Below, one piece after another: positions 18,260-27,472 of a stretch of 64,000 nucleotides of DNA; position 1 is the first letter of the stretch, and each line of letters starts with the position of its first letter. The position numbers were made by a program, and so were the translations under genes. Under the pieces are notes generated by a model. It was not told the origin of the DNA, searched no databases, and saw nothing but the letters and a program-made list of their open reading frames with translations. Source of the DNA: Anaerotignum sp. MB30-C6 (GTDB lineage: Bacteria; Bacillota; Clostridia; Lachnospirales; Anaerotignaceae); assembly GCF_030908465.1 (NCBI RefSeq), contig NZ_CP133078.1, positions 1,550,001 to 1,614,000 of the forward strand. Reading direction: 5' to 3'.

Positions 18260-18277
18260 TAGTTAACACTAACTAAC
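18242..18277. promoter_or_regulatory. Tandem DtxR-type boxes over the feo promoter
   Basis: Two overlapping dyads lie 16 bp apart: GTTAGT-TTAT-ACTATG (18242-18257) in the spacer, and ATTAGT-TAAC-ACTAAC (18258-18273) over the -10 and start point; a further CTAAC follows. The placement fits metal-dependent repression of feoAB by a DtxR-family protein such as the one at 57496. Confidence 0.7.
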
Positions 18278-18311
18278 AAAAAACATAGTATCACTTAAGG
18301 AAGGTGAAAAA

Positions 18312-18527
18312 ATGACTTTAACAAAGGCGATGTTTGGGAAAAAATATATTATATCTAGAATTGAGACAGATGATGAAGAATTAAATAGCTTTCTTTTCAC
18401 CTTGGGCTGCTATTCTGGAGAAGAGATTACTTTAGTTTCCAAGATAAGTGGTAACTATGTAGTTGCCATAAAAGATGGTCGTTATAATATTGATCACGAC
18501 CTAGCGCAAGCAATTATGATTTCATAA
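18312..18527 (+). CDS. feoA: FeoA, ferrous iron transport accessory protein
   Basis: This 71-residue SH3-like protein fits FeoA: the central LGCYSGEEITLVSKISGNYVV stretch corresponds to LG...G..I.....G. FeoA is a small cytosolic partner of FeoB. It stands 68 bp before feoB behind an operator-covered promoter, with AAGGAAGGTG as ribosome site. Confidence 0.85.
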   Translation: MTLTKAMFGKKYIISRIETDDEELNSFLFTLGCYSGEEITLVSKISGNYVVAIKDGRYNIDHDLAQAIMIS

Positions 18528-18595
18528 AAGTATCATTAACATAATGCATAAAGTAATTTTTAGAAATAAGGTTAATTAAGTAAGGAGAGAGAATA

Positions 18596-20611
18596 ATGAG
18601 AATCGCACTTACAGGAAATCCCAATAGCGGTAAAACTACACTTTATAATGCATTGACAGGCAGGACAGAGCGTGTTGGCAACTGGGCAGGTGTTACTGTT
18701 GACAAAAAGGAAAGTCAAATCAAAAAGTCTTTTGTAAACGGCAATGAAGAATCAATCATTGCTGTGGACTTACCCGGTGCATATTCTATGTCGCCATTTA
18801 CGTCAGAGGAAAGTATAACAAGTGCTTATGTAAAAAATGAAAAACCGGATGTCATAATCAATATTGTGGATGCAACCAATTTAAGCCGTAGCCTTTTCTT
18901 CACAACTCAACTACTGGAACTTGGCATACCACTTGTTGTTGCACTAAATAAAAGCGACATAAATAAGAAAAAAGGAACAAAAATTGATGTAGAAGAGTTA
19001 TCGAAGCACCTTGGATGTACGGTGGTAGAAACAATTTCTACAGAATCATCTGGCAATGGATTACAAGAACTCGTAAATAAAGCAGTTTCCGTTTGTGGTA
19101 AAGTGCAGAAAGCACCTTATACACAAGGAGCGATTGATTTACATAGCAAAGAGGCTGTAGAAGCTGCAGATAGAAAGCGTTTTACCTTTGTAAATGGTAT
19201 TGTTTCAAAAGTAGAAAAAAGGAAAGTTATTACCAGTGAAAAAAACACACAAGATAAAATTGATGCGGTTCTTGCGCATAAATGGTTCGGAATTCCTTTC
19301 TTTGTGTTAGCAATGTGGGCTGTATTTTCTATTTCTCAAACACATCTTGGTCCTATGATTGCAGATTATCTTGTAGGATTAATTGAATCATTCCAAGGCT
19401 GGGTGGGCGTAATGGTAGAAGGATCCTCCCCATTTGTGCAGGCATTACTTGTTGATGGTATTATTGGCGGTGTAGGTGCTGTTGTAGGTTTCTTGCCACT
19501 GGTAATGGTTATGTATTTCTTAATTGCACTGTTGGAAGAATGTGGTTACATGGCTCGTGTGGCGGTTGTAATGGACCGTTTTTTCAAAAAGGTTGGTCTT
19601 TCTGGTAAATCTATTATTCCGATGGTGATTGGTACTGGTTGTGCAATTCCTGGTGTTATGGCTTGCAGAACCATCAGGAATGAACGTGAAAGAAGAACGA
19701 CAGCAATGCTTACGCCTTTTATGCCCTGTGGTGCGAAACTGCCGGTAATTGCCCTTTTTGCTGGTGTATTCTTTCAAGATGCGTCATGGGTTGGAACATT
19801 AATGTACTTTATTGGTATAGCTCTCATCTTCTTGGGTGCAGTTTTGGTACAGAAGATAACTGGGCATAAGTTCAGAAAGTCATTCTTTATTTTGGAACTG
19901 CCTGAGTATAAGGTGCCAAGCATCAAAAGAGCATTTCTGTCTATGATGGCAAGAGCAAAAGCTTTTATCATCAAAGCAGCTACCATTATTCTTGTTTGTA
20001 ACGCGGCAGTACAAATTATGCAAACATTTAACTGGAGCCTTCAAGTTGTTGAAGAGGGTGCTGAAGCAACCTCTATCTTGGCAACCATTGCAAGTCCATT
20101 TGCAATTCTTTTAATACCTCTTGGATTTGGTGTATGGCAGCTTGCTGCTGCAGCAATCACAGGTTTTATTGCAAAAGAAAATGTTGTTGGTACTCTGGCT
20201 GTAGTTTATGGCATTACAAACTTTATTGATACTGAAGAATTTGCACTTATCAGTGGGGCTGTTGATGTGGCTTCTGTTATGGGAATCACTTCTGTAGCTG
20301 CATTATCTTACTTAATGTTTAATTTATTCACACCTCCTTGCTTTGCAGCAATTGGTGCAATGAATGCGGAAATGCAGGACAAAAAATGGTTGTTTGGTGG
20401 TATTGCCCTACAGTTTGGTACTGCATATGTGGTTGCTTTCCTTGTATATCAGATTGGAACAGTAATTACAACTGGTTCAGTTGGAGCAGGATTTGTTGGT
20501 GGATTGATTGCAGTAGTTGTACTGATTGCTGTGGCAATTTATCTGGCAAAAAAAGGTGAAAATAAGGTTGATGAGTATGCATTAGATAGCAACAAAGCCA
20601 TGAAAGCATAG
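18596..20611 (+). CDS. feoB: FeoB, ferrous iron transporter
   Basis: This 671-aa protein has an N-terminal GTPase domain (GNPNSGKTT 7-15, VDLPGAYSM, LNKSD), a GDI-like spacer, and a membrane domain with Gate motifs (GTGCAIPGVMACRTIRNERERR and the later LFTPPCFAAIGAM). FeoB takes up Fe2+ under anaerobic or reducing conditions. AAGGAGAG precedes the ATG. The length is normal for the shorter clostridial FeoB. Confidence 0.95.
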   Translation: MRIALTGNPNSGKTTLYNALTGRTERVGNWAGVTVDKKESQIKKSFVNGNEESIIAVDLPGAYSMSPFTSEESITSAYVKNEKPDVIINIVDATNLSRSLFFTTQLLELGIPLVVALNKSDINKKKGTKIDVEELSKHLGCTVVETISTESSGNGLQELVNKAVSVCGKVQKAPYTQGAIDLHSKEAVEAADRKRFTFVNGIVSKVEKRKVITSEKNTQDKIDAVLAHKWFGIPFFVLAMWAVFSISQTHLGPMIADYLVGLIESFQGWVGVMVEGSSPFVQALLVDGIIGGVGAVVGFLPLVMVMYFLIALLEECGYMARVAVVMDRFFKKVGLSGKSIIPMVIGTGCAIPGVMACRTIRNERERRTTAMLTPFMPCGAKLPVIALFAGVFFQDASWVGTLMYFIGIALIFLGAVLVQKITGHKFRKSFFILELPEYKVPSIKRAFLSMMARAKAFIIKAATIILVCNAAVQIMQTFNWSLQVVEEGAEATSILATIASPFAILLIPLGFGVWQLAAAAITGFIAKENVVGTLAVVYGITNFIDTEEFALISGAVDVASVMGITSVAALSYLMFNLFTPPCFAAIGAMNAEMQDKKWLFGGIALQFGTAYVVAFLVYQIGTVITTGSVGAGFVGGLIAVVVLIAVAIYLAKKGENKVDEYALDSNKAMKA

Positions 20612-20623
20612 AGGTGAAATATA

Positions 20624-20791
20624 ATGGATTACATCGTTTTAGGAATTGTTGCAATCATTATACTGACAGCTATTGTTTATATTGTGAGAGCGAAAAAGAA
20701 GGGCGTTAAATGTATTGGTTGCTCTTCAGGGGCGAGTTGTTCTCATAAACAAGCTGATTATCAGAAAAGTCATGGTTGTAACTGTAAATAA
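20624..20791 (+). CDS. FeoB-associated Cys-rich membrane protein
   Basis: This 55-residue protein has one N-terminal membrane helix (YIVLGIVAIIILTAIVYIV) and a basic, Cys-rich tail (CIGCSSGASCSHK.., HGCNC). That is the architecture of the FeoB-associated Cys-rich family (PF12669), which in Firmicutes often replaces FeoC. It starts 12 bp after feoB, with GAGGTG as ribosome site, so it is in the feo operon. The Cys cluster may bind Fe2+ (inference). Confidence 0.85.
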   Translation: MDYIVLGIVAIIILTAIVYIVRAKKKGVKCIGCSSGASCSHKQADYQKSHGCNCK

Positions 20792-20809
20792 GCTGAAATT
20801 ACTTTCATC

Positions 20810-20850
20810 AAAAGAGACTGCTGTTTATCCTTTGCCGGCAGTCTCTTTTT
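20810..20850 (+). terminator. feo operon terminator
   Basis: AAAGAGACTGC / GCAGTCTCTTT stem with a T run. It ends the feo transcript. Confidence 0.9.
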
Positions 20851-20972
20851 AAATGCAATTAATGGAATTGGCTGGTTAGGTATAACGAAGGTTATTTAAG
20901 TATTTAGACTTTCAATAAGTTCAATTACGCAGAATTTTAAAGCAAAACTTCTAGATAAAGGTGAGGGGAAGA

Positions 20973-21470
20973 GTGGAATTGTTTAGAAACAGTGAGACAG
21001 AAATTGAAAAAAAGACTTTGGGGCCATCACTGGAAATTAAGATTAAAAAAAATAAGCTATTTAATACCCTCAGAAAGAAAGGCTATCGCATTACGAAGCA
21101 AAGGCAAATTATAATCAATACTTTGTTAGAAAATAGTTGTTACAGCTGCAAAGAAGTATACTATAAAGCCACAGCTATTGATCATAGTATTGGTATTGCT
21201 ACAGTATATCGTATGATTCGCATATTAGATGACATCGGCATAATAAACAATCAGCAAATGTTCAAGCTAGATTGTAAAAAGGATAGCAATGAGGCAGAGA
21301 AGTTGGTCGTTGGCTTGGATGATGGCACATGCCGTGCGCTGACCATGGAAGAAAGTACGCAAATACTTTATGCAGGCCTTGTCGCCTCTGGATACTTTGG
21401 GCATCAAATTGCTTGGGTAGAAATAAATAATAAGAAATTTTTAATAGATGAAGCTTTAAAAGATGGGTAA
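20973..21470 (+). CDS. fezX: Fur-like HTH protein, probable ferrosome regulator FezX
   Basis: The 165-aa protein has an N-terminal Fur-type winged helix (LRKKGYRITKQRQIIINTLLE and GIATVYRMIRILDDIGII) at about residues 30-95. The C-terminal half lacks the His-rich and CxxC metal sites of true Fur proteins. It stands directly before a DUF6110-like gene and a P1B-type ATPase, the order fezX-fezA-fezB described for Clostridioides difficile ferrosomes (recollection). I start it at GTG 20973, with GAGGGGAAG upstream; GTG 20961 is possible. Its likely role is repressing the downstream genes. Confidence 0.6.
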   Translation: MELFRNSETEIEKKTLGPSLEIKIKKNKLFNTLRKKGYRITKQRQIIINTLLENSCYSCKEVYYKATAIDHSIGIATVYRMIRILDDIGIINNQQMFKLDCKKDSNEAEKLVVGLDDGTCRALTMEESTQILYAGLVASGYFGHQIAWVEINNKKFLIDEALKDG

Positions 21471-21535
21471 AGCCAACTTTTGTGGATAACCAGAAAAGGT
21501 TAAATGATAAAAAATATCAATAGTGTCAGTTATAT

Positions 21536-21565
21536 TTGACTAACCCAAAAAACTACTGCTAATAT
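21536..21565 (+). promoter_or_regulatory. Promoter before fezA
   Basis: TTGACT (21536-21541) and TAATAT (21560-21565), 18-bp spacer. It suggests that fezAB can be transcribed apart from fezX. Confidence 0.5.
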
Positions 21566-21587
21566 AATCTAAAATGTTACAATAAAT

Positions 21588-21622
21588 ACCAATAAAACTG
21601 CTTTATTCATAAATTTATTGGT
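21588..21622. promoter_or_regulatory. Inverted repeat in the fezA leader
   Basis: ACCAATAAA and TTTATTGGT are perfect 9-bp arms 17 nt apart, just downstream of the promoter at 21536. It could be an operator for the Fur-like protein or an mRNA hairpin that affects fezA translation. Confidence 0.45.
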
Positions 21623-21661
21623 TATGTAGGCAAAGTGAATACAAATTATGGAGGGATTTAT

Positions 21662-21961
21662 ATGTTTGATTTTGATGATTCAAAAGTTAAAAATGCTTGT
21701 TTTTTTGTCGGAGGAATTTTGTTTGGTACAGCGGGTATAAAGATCCTTGCTAGCAGGGATGCCAAGAAGGCGTATATCCACAGTGTTGCGGCGGCCTTGC
21801 GTGCAAAGGATTGTGTTATGAAAACAACAACATGCATTCAGGAGAACGTTGAAGACATTCTGGCTGAAGCAAATCAAATGAATGAAGCTAGATTTGAAAA
21901 CGAGTTTGATTTTGAAGAAGATTGGTCTGATGAAGACAAAGAGACGGATGAAGCAGAATAA
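21662..21961 (+). CDS. fezA: DUF6110-like small membrane protein, probable FezA
   Basis: The 99-aa protein has one hydrophobic segment (VKNACFFVGGILFGTAGIKIL, residues 8-28, read in two blocks), a helical middle with conserved SVAAALRAKDCVMKTT, and a strongly acidic tail (FEEDWSDEDKETDEAE). It matches the family found beside P1B ATPases in ferrosome-type clusters. The ATG at 21662 has GGAGGG upstream; an in-frame GTG at 21635 has none. FezA is thought to be needed with FezB for ferrosome formation. The acidic tail could bind iron (inference). Confidence 0.6.
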   Translation: MFDFDDSKVKNACFFVGGILFGTAGIKILASRDAKKAYIHSVAAALRAKDCVMKTTTCIQENVEDILAEANQMNEARFENEFDFEEDWSDEDKETDEAE

Positions 21962-22023
21962 TTACAAAGTAATTTTTATGCGGAGCTGGTAGGAAAACAG
22001 CTCCGTTTTTTTGGAGGTGGAAT

Positions 22024-24105
22024 ATGAATTTTAAAATACAGCATGAAATGAAAGGGCGTATTCGTGTTCATCTCATGCAGAATATTATGACCTTTCAACA
22101 GGCAGATTTATTACAATATTATTTGCGTTCATTCCATAATATTAAGGAAACAAAAATTTATGTGCGGACTTGTGGTATCGTCATTAGCTACAACGGTAAT
22201 AGAAAAAGTGTGTTGGATGCTTTAAAACAGTTCCAGTACTCAAAGTTTCAATCGCCAAGTACCGCTATTGAGGATTCAGGCAGAAAGTTAACAGTCAAGT
22301 ATCAAGAACGATTAGTACAGAAGACGATTATTCATTTCGGTGCAAAAATATTTCTCCCCTATCAATTAAGGGCATTATGGATAAGCTTACGTGCGGCTAG
22401 GTTTATCTATAAAGGTCTATGCTCTATTGCAAAAAAACAATTAGACGTTAATGTGTTAGATGCAACTGCAATAGGCGTTTCTATCTTCAGAGGAGAGTTT
22501 AAAACAGCAAGCTCTATCATGTTTTTGCTAGGTATTGGCGAAACCATGGAAGAATGGACACATAAAAAATCCGTGGGTGATTTAGCTAGGAGCATGTCTT
22601 TAAACACCAGCAAGGTTTGCTTAATTAAAGACGGACAAGAGATTTTGGTCAATACTACAGACATTCAGCCTGGCGAACAAGTAATTGTACGAATGGGGAC
22701 GGTGATACCCTTTGATGGGAATGTTATTTCTGGTGAGGCACTGATAAATCAAGCAAGTTTAACAGGTGAGGCGTTACCCGTTAAAAAAGAATGCGGTGGG
22801 TACGTGTATGCTGGAACTGTTGTTGAAGAGGGGGAGATCACTTTAAATGTAAAGGCGGTATCAGGCGCTACACGTTATGAAAAAATAGTCAAGATGATTG
22901 AAGAGTCGGAGAAACTAAAGTCGAAGGTTGAAAGTAAGGCCGAGCACCTGGCAGATAGACTTGTTCCCTATACGCTGCTGGGTACGGCAGTAGTTTGGGT
23001 ATTGACAAGAAATGTTACAAAAGCGCTGTCTGTATTAATGGTGGATTTCTCTTGTGCGTTAAAGCTTGCTATGCCAATTTCTGTGCTTTCTGCCATTCGG
23101 GAAGCCAGTAAATATAAAATTACCATTAAAGGCGGTAAATATCTTGAAGCAATAGCCGATGCTACAACAATTGTGTTTGATAAAACGGGGACATTAACAA
23201 AGGCTAAACCAACAGTGAAAGCAGTGATTCCTTTTGGTGAAAGTTCTGCTGACGAAATGCTAAGAATTGCGGCTTGTTTAGAAGAGCACTTCCCACATTC
23301 TATGGCAAAGGCTGTTGTTCATGCGGCTAAAAAGAAGGGCCTTGATCATAATGAAATGCATTCCAAGGTTGAATATATCGTTGCCCATGGAATTGTTTCC
23401 TCTATTGACAACAAAAAGGTTGTCATAGGCAGTCACCATTTTGTATTTGAAGATGAAGGTAGTACCATTGATGAATCTAATCAAGAGAAATTTGATGCAC
23501 TTTCTGCTGAATATACCCACCTTTATCTCGCGATAGAAAACAAACTAGTTGCTGTAATCTGTATCGAAGACCCCTTGAGGGAAGAAGCGCCAGATGTAAT
23601 AAAGTCACTTAGGAAATTAGGGATAAATAAAGTTGTCATGATGACTGGAGATAGCGAACGAACCGCAGCTGCCGTTGCGAAAATAGTGGAGGTAGATGAG
23701 TATTACTCGGAAGTTTTGCCAGAGGATAAGGCGAATTTCATAGAGAAAGAAAAGCAATCTGGCAATCGTGTGATAATGATTGGCGACGGAATTAATGACT
23801 CTCCGGCGCTATCAGCTGCGGATGTAGGTATTGCCATAAGAGACGGTGCAGAGATTGCCAAAGAAATTTCCGACGTAACAATTGCGGCCAATGACCTTAG
23901 TGAGCTTGTAACATTAAAACGGTTAAGTAACCATTTAATGAAGAGGATACAAAATAATTATGCAGCTATTGTCGGAATTAACGCTTATCTTATTGTCTTA
24001 GGTGTGGGGGGAGCTATAAGACCTACCACATCAGCCTTGTTACATAATACTTCAACTTTGATGATAAGCCTAAAAGACATGCAGAATTTATTACCTCATA
24101 GCTGA
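22024..24105 (+). CDS. fezB: P1B-type metal ATPase, probable ferrosome ATPase FezB
   Basis: This 693-aa ATPase has an N-terminal HMA-like domain without CxxC but with GRIRVHL (11-17), actuator motif SLTGEALPV (245-253), phosphorylation motif DKTGTLT (Asp near 386) and hinge GDGINDSPALSAAD. The metal helix reads DFSCALKLAMP (341-351): Ser-Cys-Ala, not the CPC, SPC or TPC of common heavy-metal pumps. This fits the divergent P1B-6 group to which FezB belongs. The context of feoAB, a Fur-like gene and DUF6110 supports iron transport into an internal compartment. An alternative is iron or manganese export across the cell membrane. Confidence 0.65.
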   Translation: MNFKIQHEMKGRIRVHLMQNIMTFQQADLLQYYLRSFHNIKETKIYVRTCGIVISYNGNRKSVLDALKQFQYSKFQSPSTAIEDSGRKLTVKYQERLVQKTIIHFGAKIFLPYQLRALWISLRAARFIYKGLCSIAKKQLDVNVLDATAIGVSIFRGEFKTASSIMFLLGIGETMEEWTHKKSVGDLARSMSLNTSKVCLIKDGQEILVNTTDIQPGEQVIVRMGTVIPFDGNVISGEALINQASLTGEALPVKKECGGYVYAGTVVEEGEITLNVKAVSGATRYEKIVKMIEESEKLKSKVESKAEHLADRLVPYTLLGTAVVWVLTRNVTKALSVLMVDFSCALKLAMPISVLSAIREASKYKITIKGGKYLEAIADATTIVFDKTGTLTKAKPTVKAVIPFGESSADEMLRIAACLEEHFPHSMAKAVVHAAKKKGLDHNEMHSKVEYIVAHGIVSSIDNKKVVIGSHHFVFEDEGSTIDESNQEKFDALSAEYTHLYLAIENKLVAVICIEDPLREEAPDVIKSLRKLGINKVVMMTGDSERTAAAVAKIVEVDEYYSEVLPEDKANFIEKEKQSGNRVIMIGDGINDSPALSAADVGIAIRDGAEIAKEISDVTIAANDLSELVTLKRLSNHLMKRIQNNYAAIVGINAYLIVLGVGGAIRPTTSALLHNTSTLMISLKDMQNLLPHS

Positions 24106-24112
24106 TGCACAA

Positions 24113-24310
24113 AAATTACTGACATGTAGGAATGACTATTTTTGTGGTTGCGAAATAAATAGCCAACCATGTAAAGAAGATGACACAGAGAATAATATTC
24201 TTGTGGAAAAGGCATCTGCCTTCCATGTACCTGAATCGAGAATAGAGGATGAGTTGGAGATTTTGGCAATAGCTACTAATGAATTGTTCATCATATGGCA
24301 TAGGTTAAAT
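24113..24310 (+). pseudogene. Decayed chemoreceptor fragment (HAMP region)
   Basis: Right after fezB one frame reads GMTIFVVAK, stop, IANHVKKMTQRIIFLW, which parallels IIIMFVVANQITKHLRKMIQRITLL of the chemoreceptor at 25556. The DNA stays similar through the following motif (GAGTTGGAGATTTTGGCAAT versus GAATTGCAGACTTTGGCAAT). It is a dead partial duplicate of that receptor's membrane-HAMP junction with three stops. Confidence 0.65.
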
Positions 24311-24338
24311 TGTTTAATACATCCTGCAAAAATATTCT

Positions 24339-24391
24339 AAATTAGTTTAACGGCGGCTTGATTGAATTTCAAGCCGCCGTTAAACTAATTT
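24339..24391. terminator. Strong bidirectional hairpin terminator
   Basis: A perfect 22-bp stem (AAATTAGTTTAACGGCGGCT.. and its complement) with a 9-nt loop separates the fez genes from the converging ABC ATPase pseudogene. Confidence 0.85.
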
Positions 24392-24395
24392 CTAT

Positions 24396-25044
24396 TTATA
24401 ATTCATCTAAAAAAACAAATGCAGGTATCTCATTTTCCTTGTATGTTGTGTAAAGGCTTTGTGCATAAACAGAAAGATACTCCTTAATAGTTTCCTCGGT
24501 CATTACTTCCTGTGTTGAACCAAATTTGTATTGTATCACCTAACAAAAAAATTGTCAGCGATTCTTATTGCGTGGTTGGGATAATGTGTGTTAATAATGC
24601 AGAATATAATTTGCTCGGAAACCACACCATGAATGAGTTTTATAGCCGTAGCTGGTTGCGAAAATCTAAATGTGCTTCTGACTCATCCAAAATTAAAAGT
24701 TGTGGAGAATTTACCAATGCTCTTGCAATAAACACCACATGAAGCTGGCCTTTGCTAAGTTCGTTGCAGCGTCTTTTAGAAAGCTCAGCAATTCCAATAC
24801 GCTCCATTATCTTATCTGCTTCGATGTAACCCTTAGCCAGCGGTGTTGCAAAATAGGAATTATCACCTACTTTTCCAAATACAATCATACCTCGTACAGT
24901 ATAGGAAAAGGAGGATTTACGAGCTTGTGGTACGTATCCAATCTGTTTAATTGGCTTCGTTGCTTTCTTGTCCTGCAACAGAAGAATAGCCTTCCTTCCA
25001 TGACAAAATACCTGCATATAGGCTAATACCAATGTGTTTGACAT
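24396..25044 (-). pseudogene. FecE-like iron-complex ABC ATPase, decayed
   Basis: The minus strand carries QIGYVPQARKSSFSYTVRGM, the degraded signature LSKGQLHVVFIARALVNS (normally LSGGQ), LLILDESEAHLDF (normally DEP), and, after frameshifts, HYPNHAIRIADNFF and the C-terminus ENEIPAFVFLDEL ending at 24396. These are parts of the ATPase of siderophore/heme/B12 ABC importers. The Walker A region is unrecognisable. No permease or binding-protein gene remains beside it. Confidence 0.75.
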
Positions 25045-25346
25045 GGTTCCATAATATCACGCCCAATGGTTATACGCTTTTCACAAGCCAAGCAAATGAT
25101 ATTTTTTCTGAGTGCTATAGAAATAGTAGCGAGAAAGGTAACTTTTTAACTTAGGAATTGTAAAAATCAAGGGTATTTGAAAGTATATTAGCAGTTATAC
25201 GAACTTAATTGTTAACGAAAAGAATTATAATGAATAAAGGGAATAGAAAGAGCTATTATGTTAGTAAAAATCAAGGAATATCGATGATAACGAGAAGGGA
25301 AGCTTCAATATTTGTTAAGTAATAGAAATTACTTGACTTTTTTTGT

Positions 25347-25378
25347 ATATATATGTTAGTCTTGACTAACATATATAT
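25347..25378. promoter_or_regulatory. DtxR-type box inside a 32-bp perfect palindrome
   Basis: The core GTTAGT-CTTG-ACTAAC lies inside arms of 15 bp extended by ATATATAT on each side; only the central 2 bp break the symmetry. TTGACT at 25333-25338 is a candidate -35. This is the most symmetrical member of the box family. Confidence 0.65.
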
Positions 25379-25386
25379 GGTCTTGA

Positions 25387-25402
25387 GTTAGTGGCGACTA
25401 AC
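25387..25402. promoter_or_regulatory. Second DtxR-type box before the chemoreceptor
   Basis: GTTAGT-GGCG-ACTAAC. Its centre is 32 bp (about three helical turns) from the preceding box, so proteins at both would face the same side of the DNA. The stretch 25060-25346 holds nothing that I recognise. Confidence 0.65.
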
Positions 25403-25555
25403 GTGCGTGTTTCAGAGTATTCGCATCACACCAAAAGTAATTATGTTATTTTATAAAGACAGAAAAGGGGAGATTTTGCATAATTAAAATGAATATGGTC
25501 TGGTAGATAACGAACAACAATCAAAAGGAAATTAAACTTAACAAGGAGATAAAAA

Positions 25556-27321
25556 ATGTTGAAAAAACTTAAAATGAGAGGGAAACTTGTTGTTTTTTTT
25601 GGCCTATTAATGCTGATTACTATTTTTACCCAAGGTTTGGTGTCTTTTATTGAGCTAAATAAGTCTCACGGCTCCACAATCGCAGCAGTTCAGGATGAGT
25701 TTGATGCTGTTATCAGAACTAGTGTGGAAGGCCTTATTGGTTCATTGCAGGCGAATCATCAAAGATATTTGGATGGTGAAATAACCAAAGAAGAAGAAAT
25801 GGAAACGGCGAAAAAAATCGCAAGAGATACAAGATATAACAACGGTGAAGGATATTTTTGGGTGGATATGGCAGACGGATTATGTGCCGTACATATGGAT
25901 CCTGAACAAGAAGGGAAAAACCGAAGTAATTTAGAAGATTTGAAAGGCCAGAATATTGTACAAAATATTATCAAAGCGGGAAATAATGAGGAAGGAGGTT
26001 TTACTGAGTATTATTTTAAAAAACCTGGTGAAGATGAAGATTTTAAGAAAAGGGGATATACAAAAAAGTTTGAACCTTATGGTTGGTATGTTAGTACCGG
26101 GAATTATTATGATGATATTGAAGAACGTTTGGATGAGTATAAAAAGGATAAGCAAGTTTCCCTGCTAAGGATGAATGTTATAAGTGTTCTACTAGGCATT
26201 ATAGGAATAATTATTATGTTTGTGGTTGCGAATCAAATTACCAAGCATTTAAGAAAAATGATACAACGAATAACATTATTGTGCCAAGGGGATCTCCATT
26301 CTCCTGTGCCTAAAATGAATACAGGAGATGAATTGCAGACTTTGGCAATCGCTACTAGTCAAACCATTAATAATTTTGGCATGGTGATTTATGACATTGA
26401 TAATGTGATGAAGGAATTCTCAAATGGCAATTTTTTTTATTGAAGGAAAGTATTAACTATGCAGGAGATTTTAATGGTATCGGCCTATCTATCGAAAGGT
26501 TTGCAGAGAAAATGTCCGAAGCATTACTTCAAATTAATGAAGCATCGGAGCAGGTTGCTTATGGGTCAGAGCATCTCTCTGGTGGTGCGCAGGAACTTTC
26601 CCAAGGGGTAACGGAACAGGCTAATGCTATTGAAGAATTATCCAAAACCTTTGCTGGAATTGCACTACATACAAAAGAGACTGCAGAAAATGCTACAAAA
26701 GCTAAGCAAATTTCTGCTGGCTCCAGAGATGCCATAACGAGAGGTTATGCGCAAATGAATGAAATGGTAATGGCGATGGATGAAATTAGTAACACATCCA
26801 ATGAAATTGGAAAGATAATTAAAAATATTGACGATATCGCATTCCAAACCAATATTCTTGCACTGAATGCAGCGGTAGAGGCTGCTCGTGCAGGAGCTTC
26901 AGGAAAAGGTTTTGCAGTGGTTGCAGATGAAGTTCGTAATCTCGCAGGCAAGTCGGCGGAAAGTGCCAAAAATACAGCTAATTTGATAGAAAAAGCCTTG
27001 TTAGCAATTGAAAATGGCTTAAAGATTGTTTCAACGACGTCTACTACACTGGATGAAGTGATATCTTCATCAGAAAAATCGGCGGAGGCAATTCAAAGCA
27101 TTGCAGATGCAAGTGTTGAGCAACAGGAATTTATAAGGCAGGTGAATGATGGGGTGGATCAAATTTCCGCAGTTGTTCGTGCAAATAGTACCAATGCAGA
27201 AGAAAGTGCGGCAACAAGTGAAGAATTGTCAGGGCAAGCACAGTTAATGAAGGAGTTAATCGGGAAATTTCAGTTGCAACGGGAGATTTTAACTAAGACT
27301 AATGAAGATGAGTCTGAGTAA
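25556..27321 (+). pseudogene. Methyl-accepting chemotaxis protein, frameshifted in a poly-T tract
   Basis: The first frame (25556-26443) encodes a membrane helix, a Cache-type sensor (GEGYFWVDMADGL, PYGWYVSTGNYYDDIEE), a second helix and a HAMP domain. At eight T (26431-26438) it runs to TGA at 26441. The next frame continues without a gap into the signalling helices (hairpin [20 protein letters not shown]) up to 27321. One more T would restore a receptor of about 588 residues. The second frame has no ribosome site, so it is not a separate gene. It could be a real mutation, phase variation, slippage or a read error. Two DtxR-type boxes lie upstream. Confidence 0.85.
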
Positions 27322-27472
27322 ATAGGATATCTTTTTCTAGGAATTTTATCATATGCTTATTTGTTTATAATTCTTAAAGTGGATTTTTTTGCCCAATGGA
27401 GCAAGTTAGTAGGTAACAATTACTTGCTGAATTCATAATGCATCTAAAGGTTGGATGTTTATTCCTTAAGAT

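Noticed and set aside
24339..24391. Another DtxR-type box (TTAGTTT..AAACTAA)
   Set aside because: The half-sites are part of a 22-bp terminator stem and the spacing is wrong.
26440..27321. Separate gene for the chemoreceptor signalling half
   Set aside because: The TTG start has no ribosome site and the sequence continues the upstream receptor exactly across the poly-T tract.
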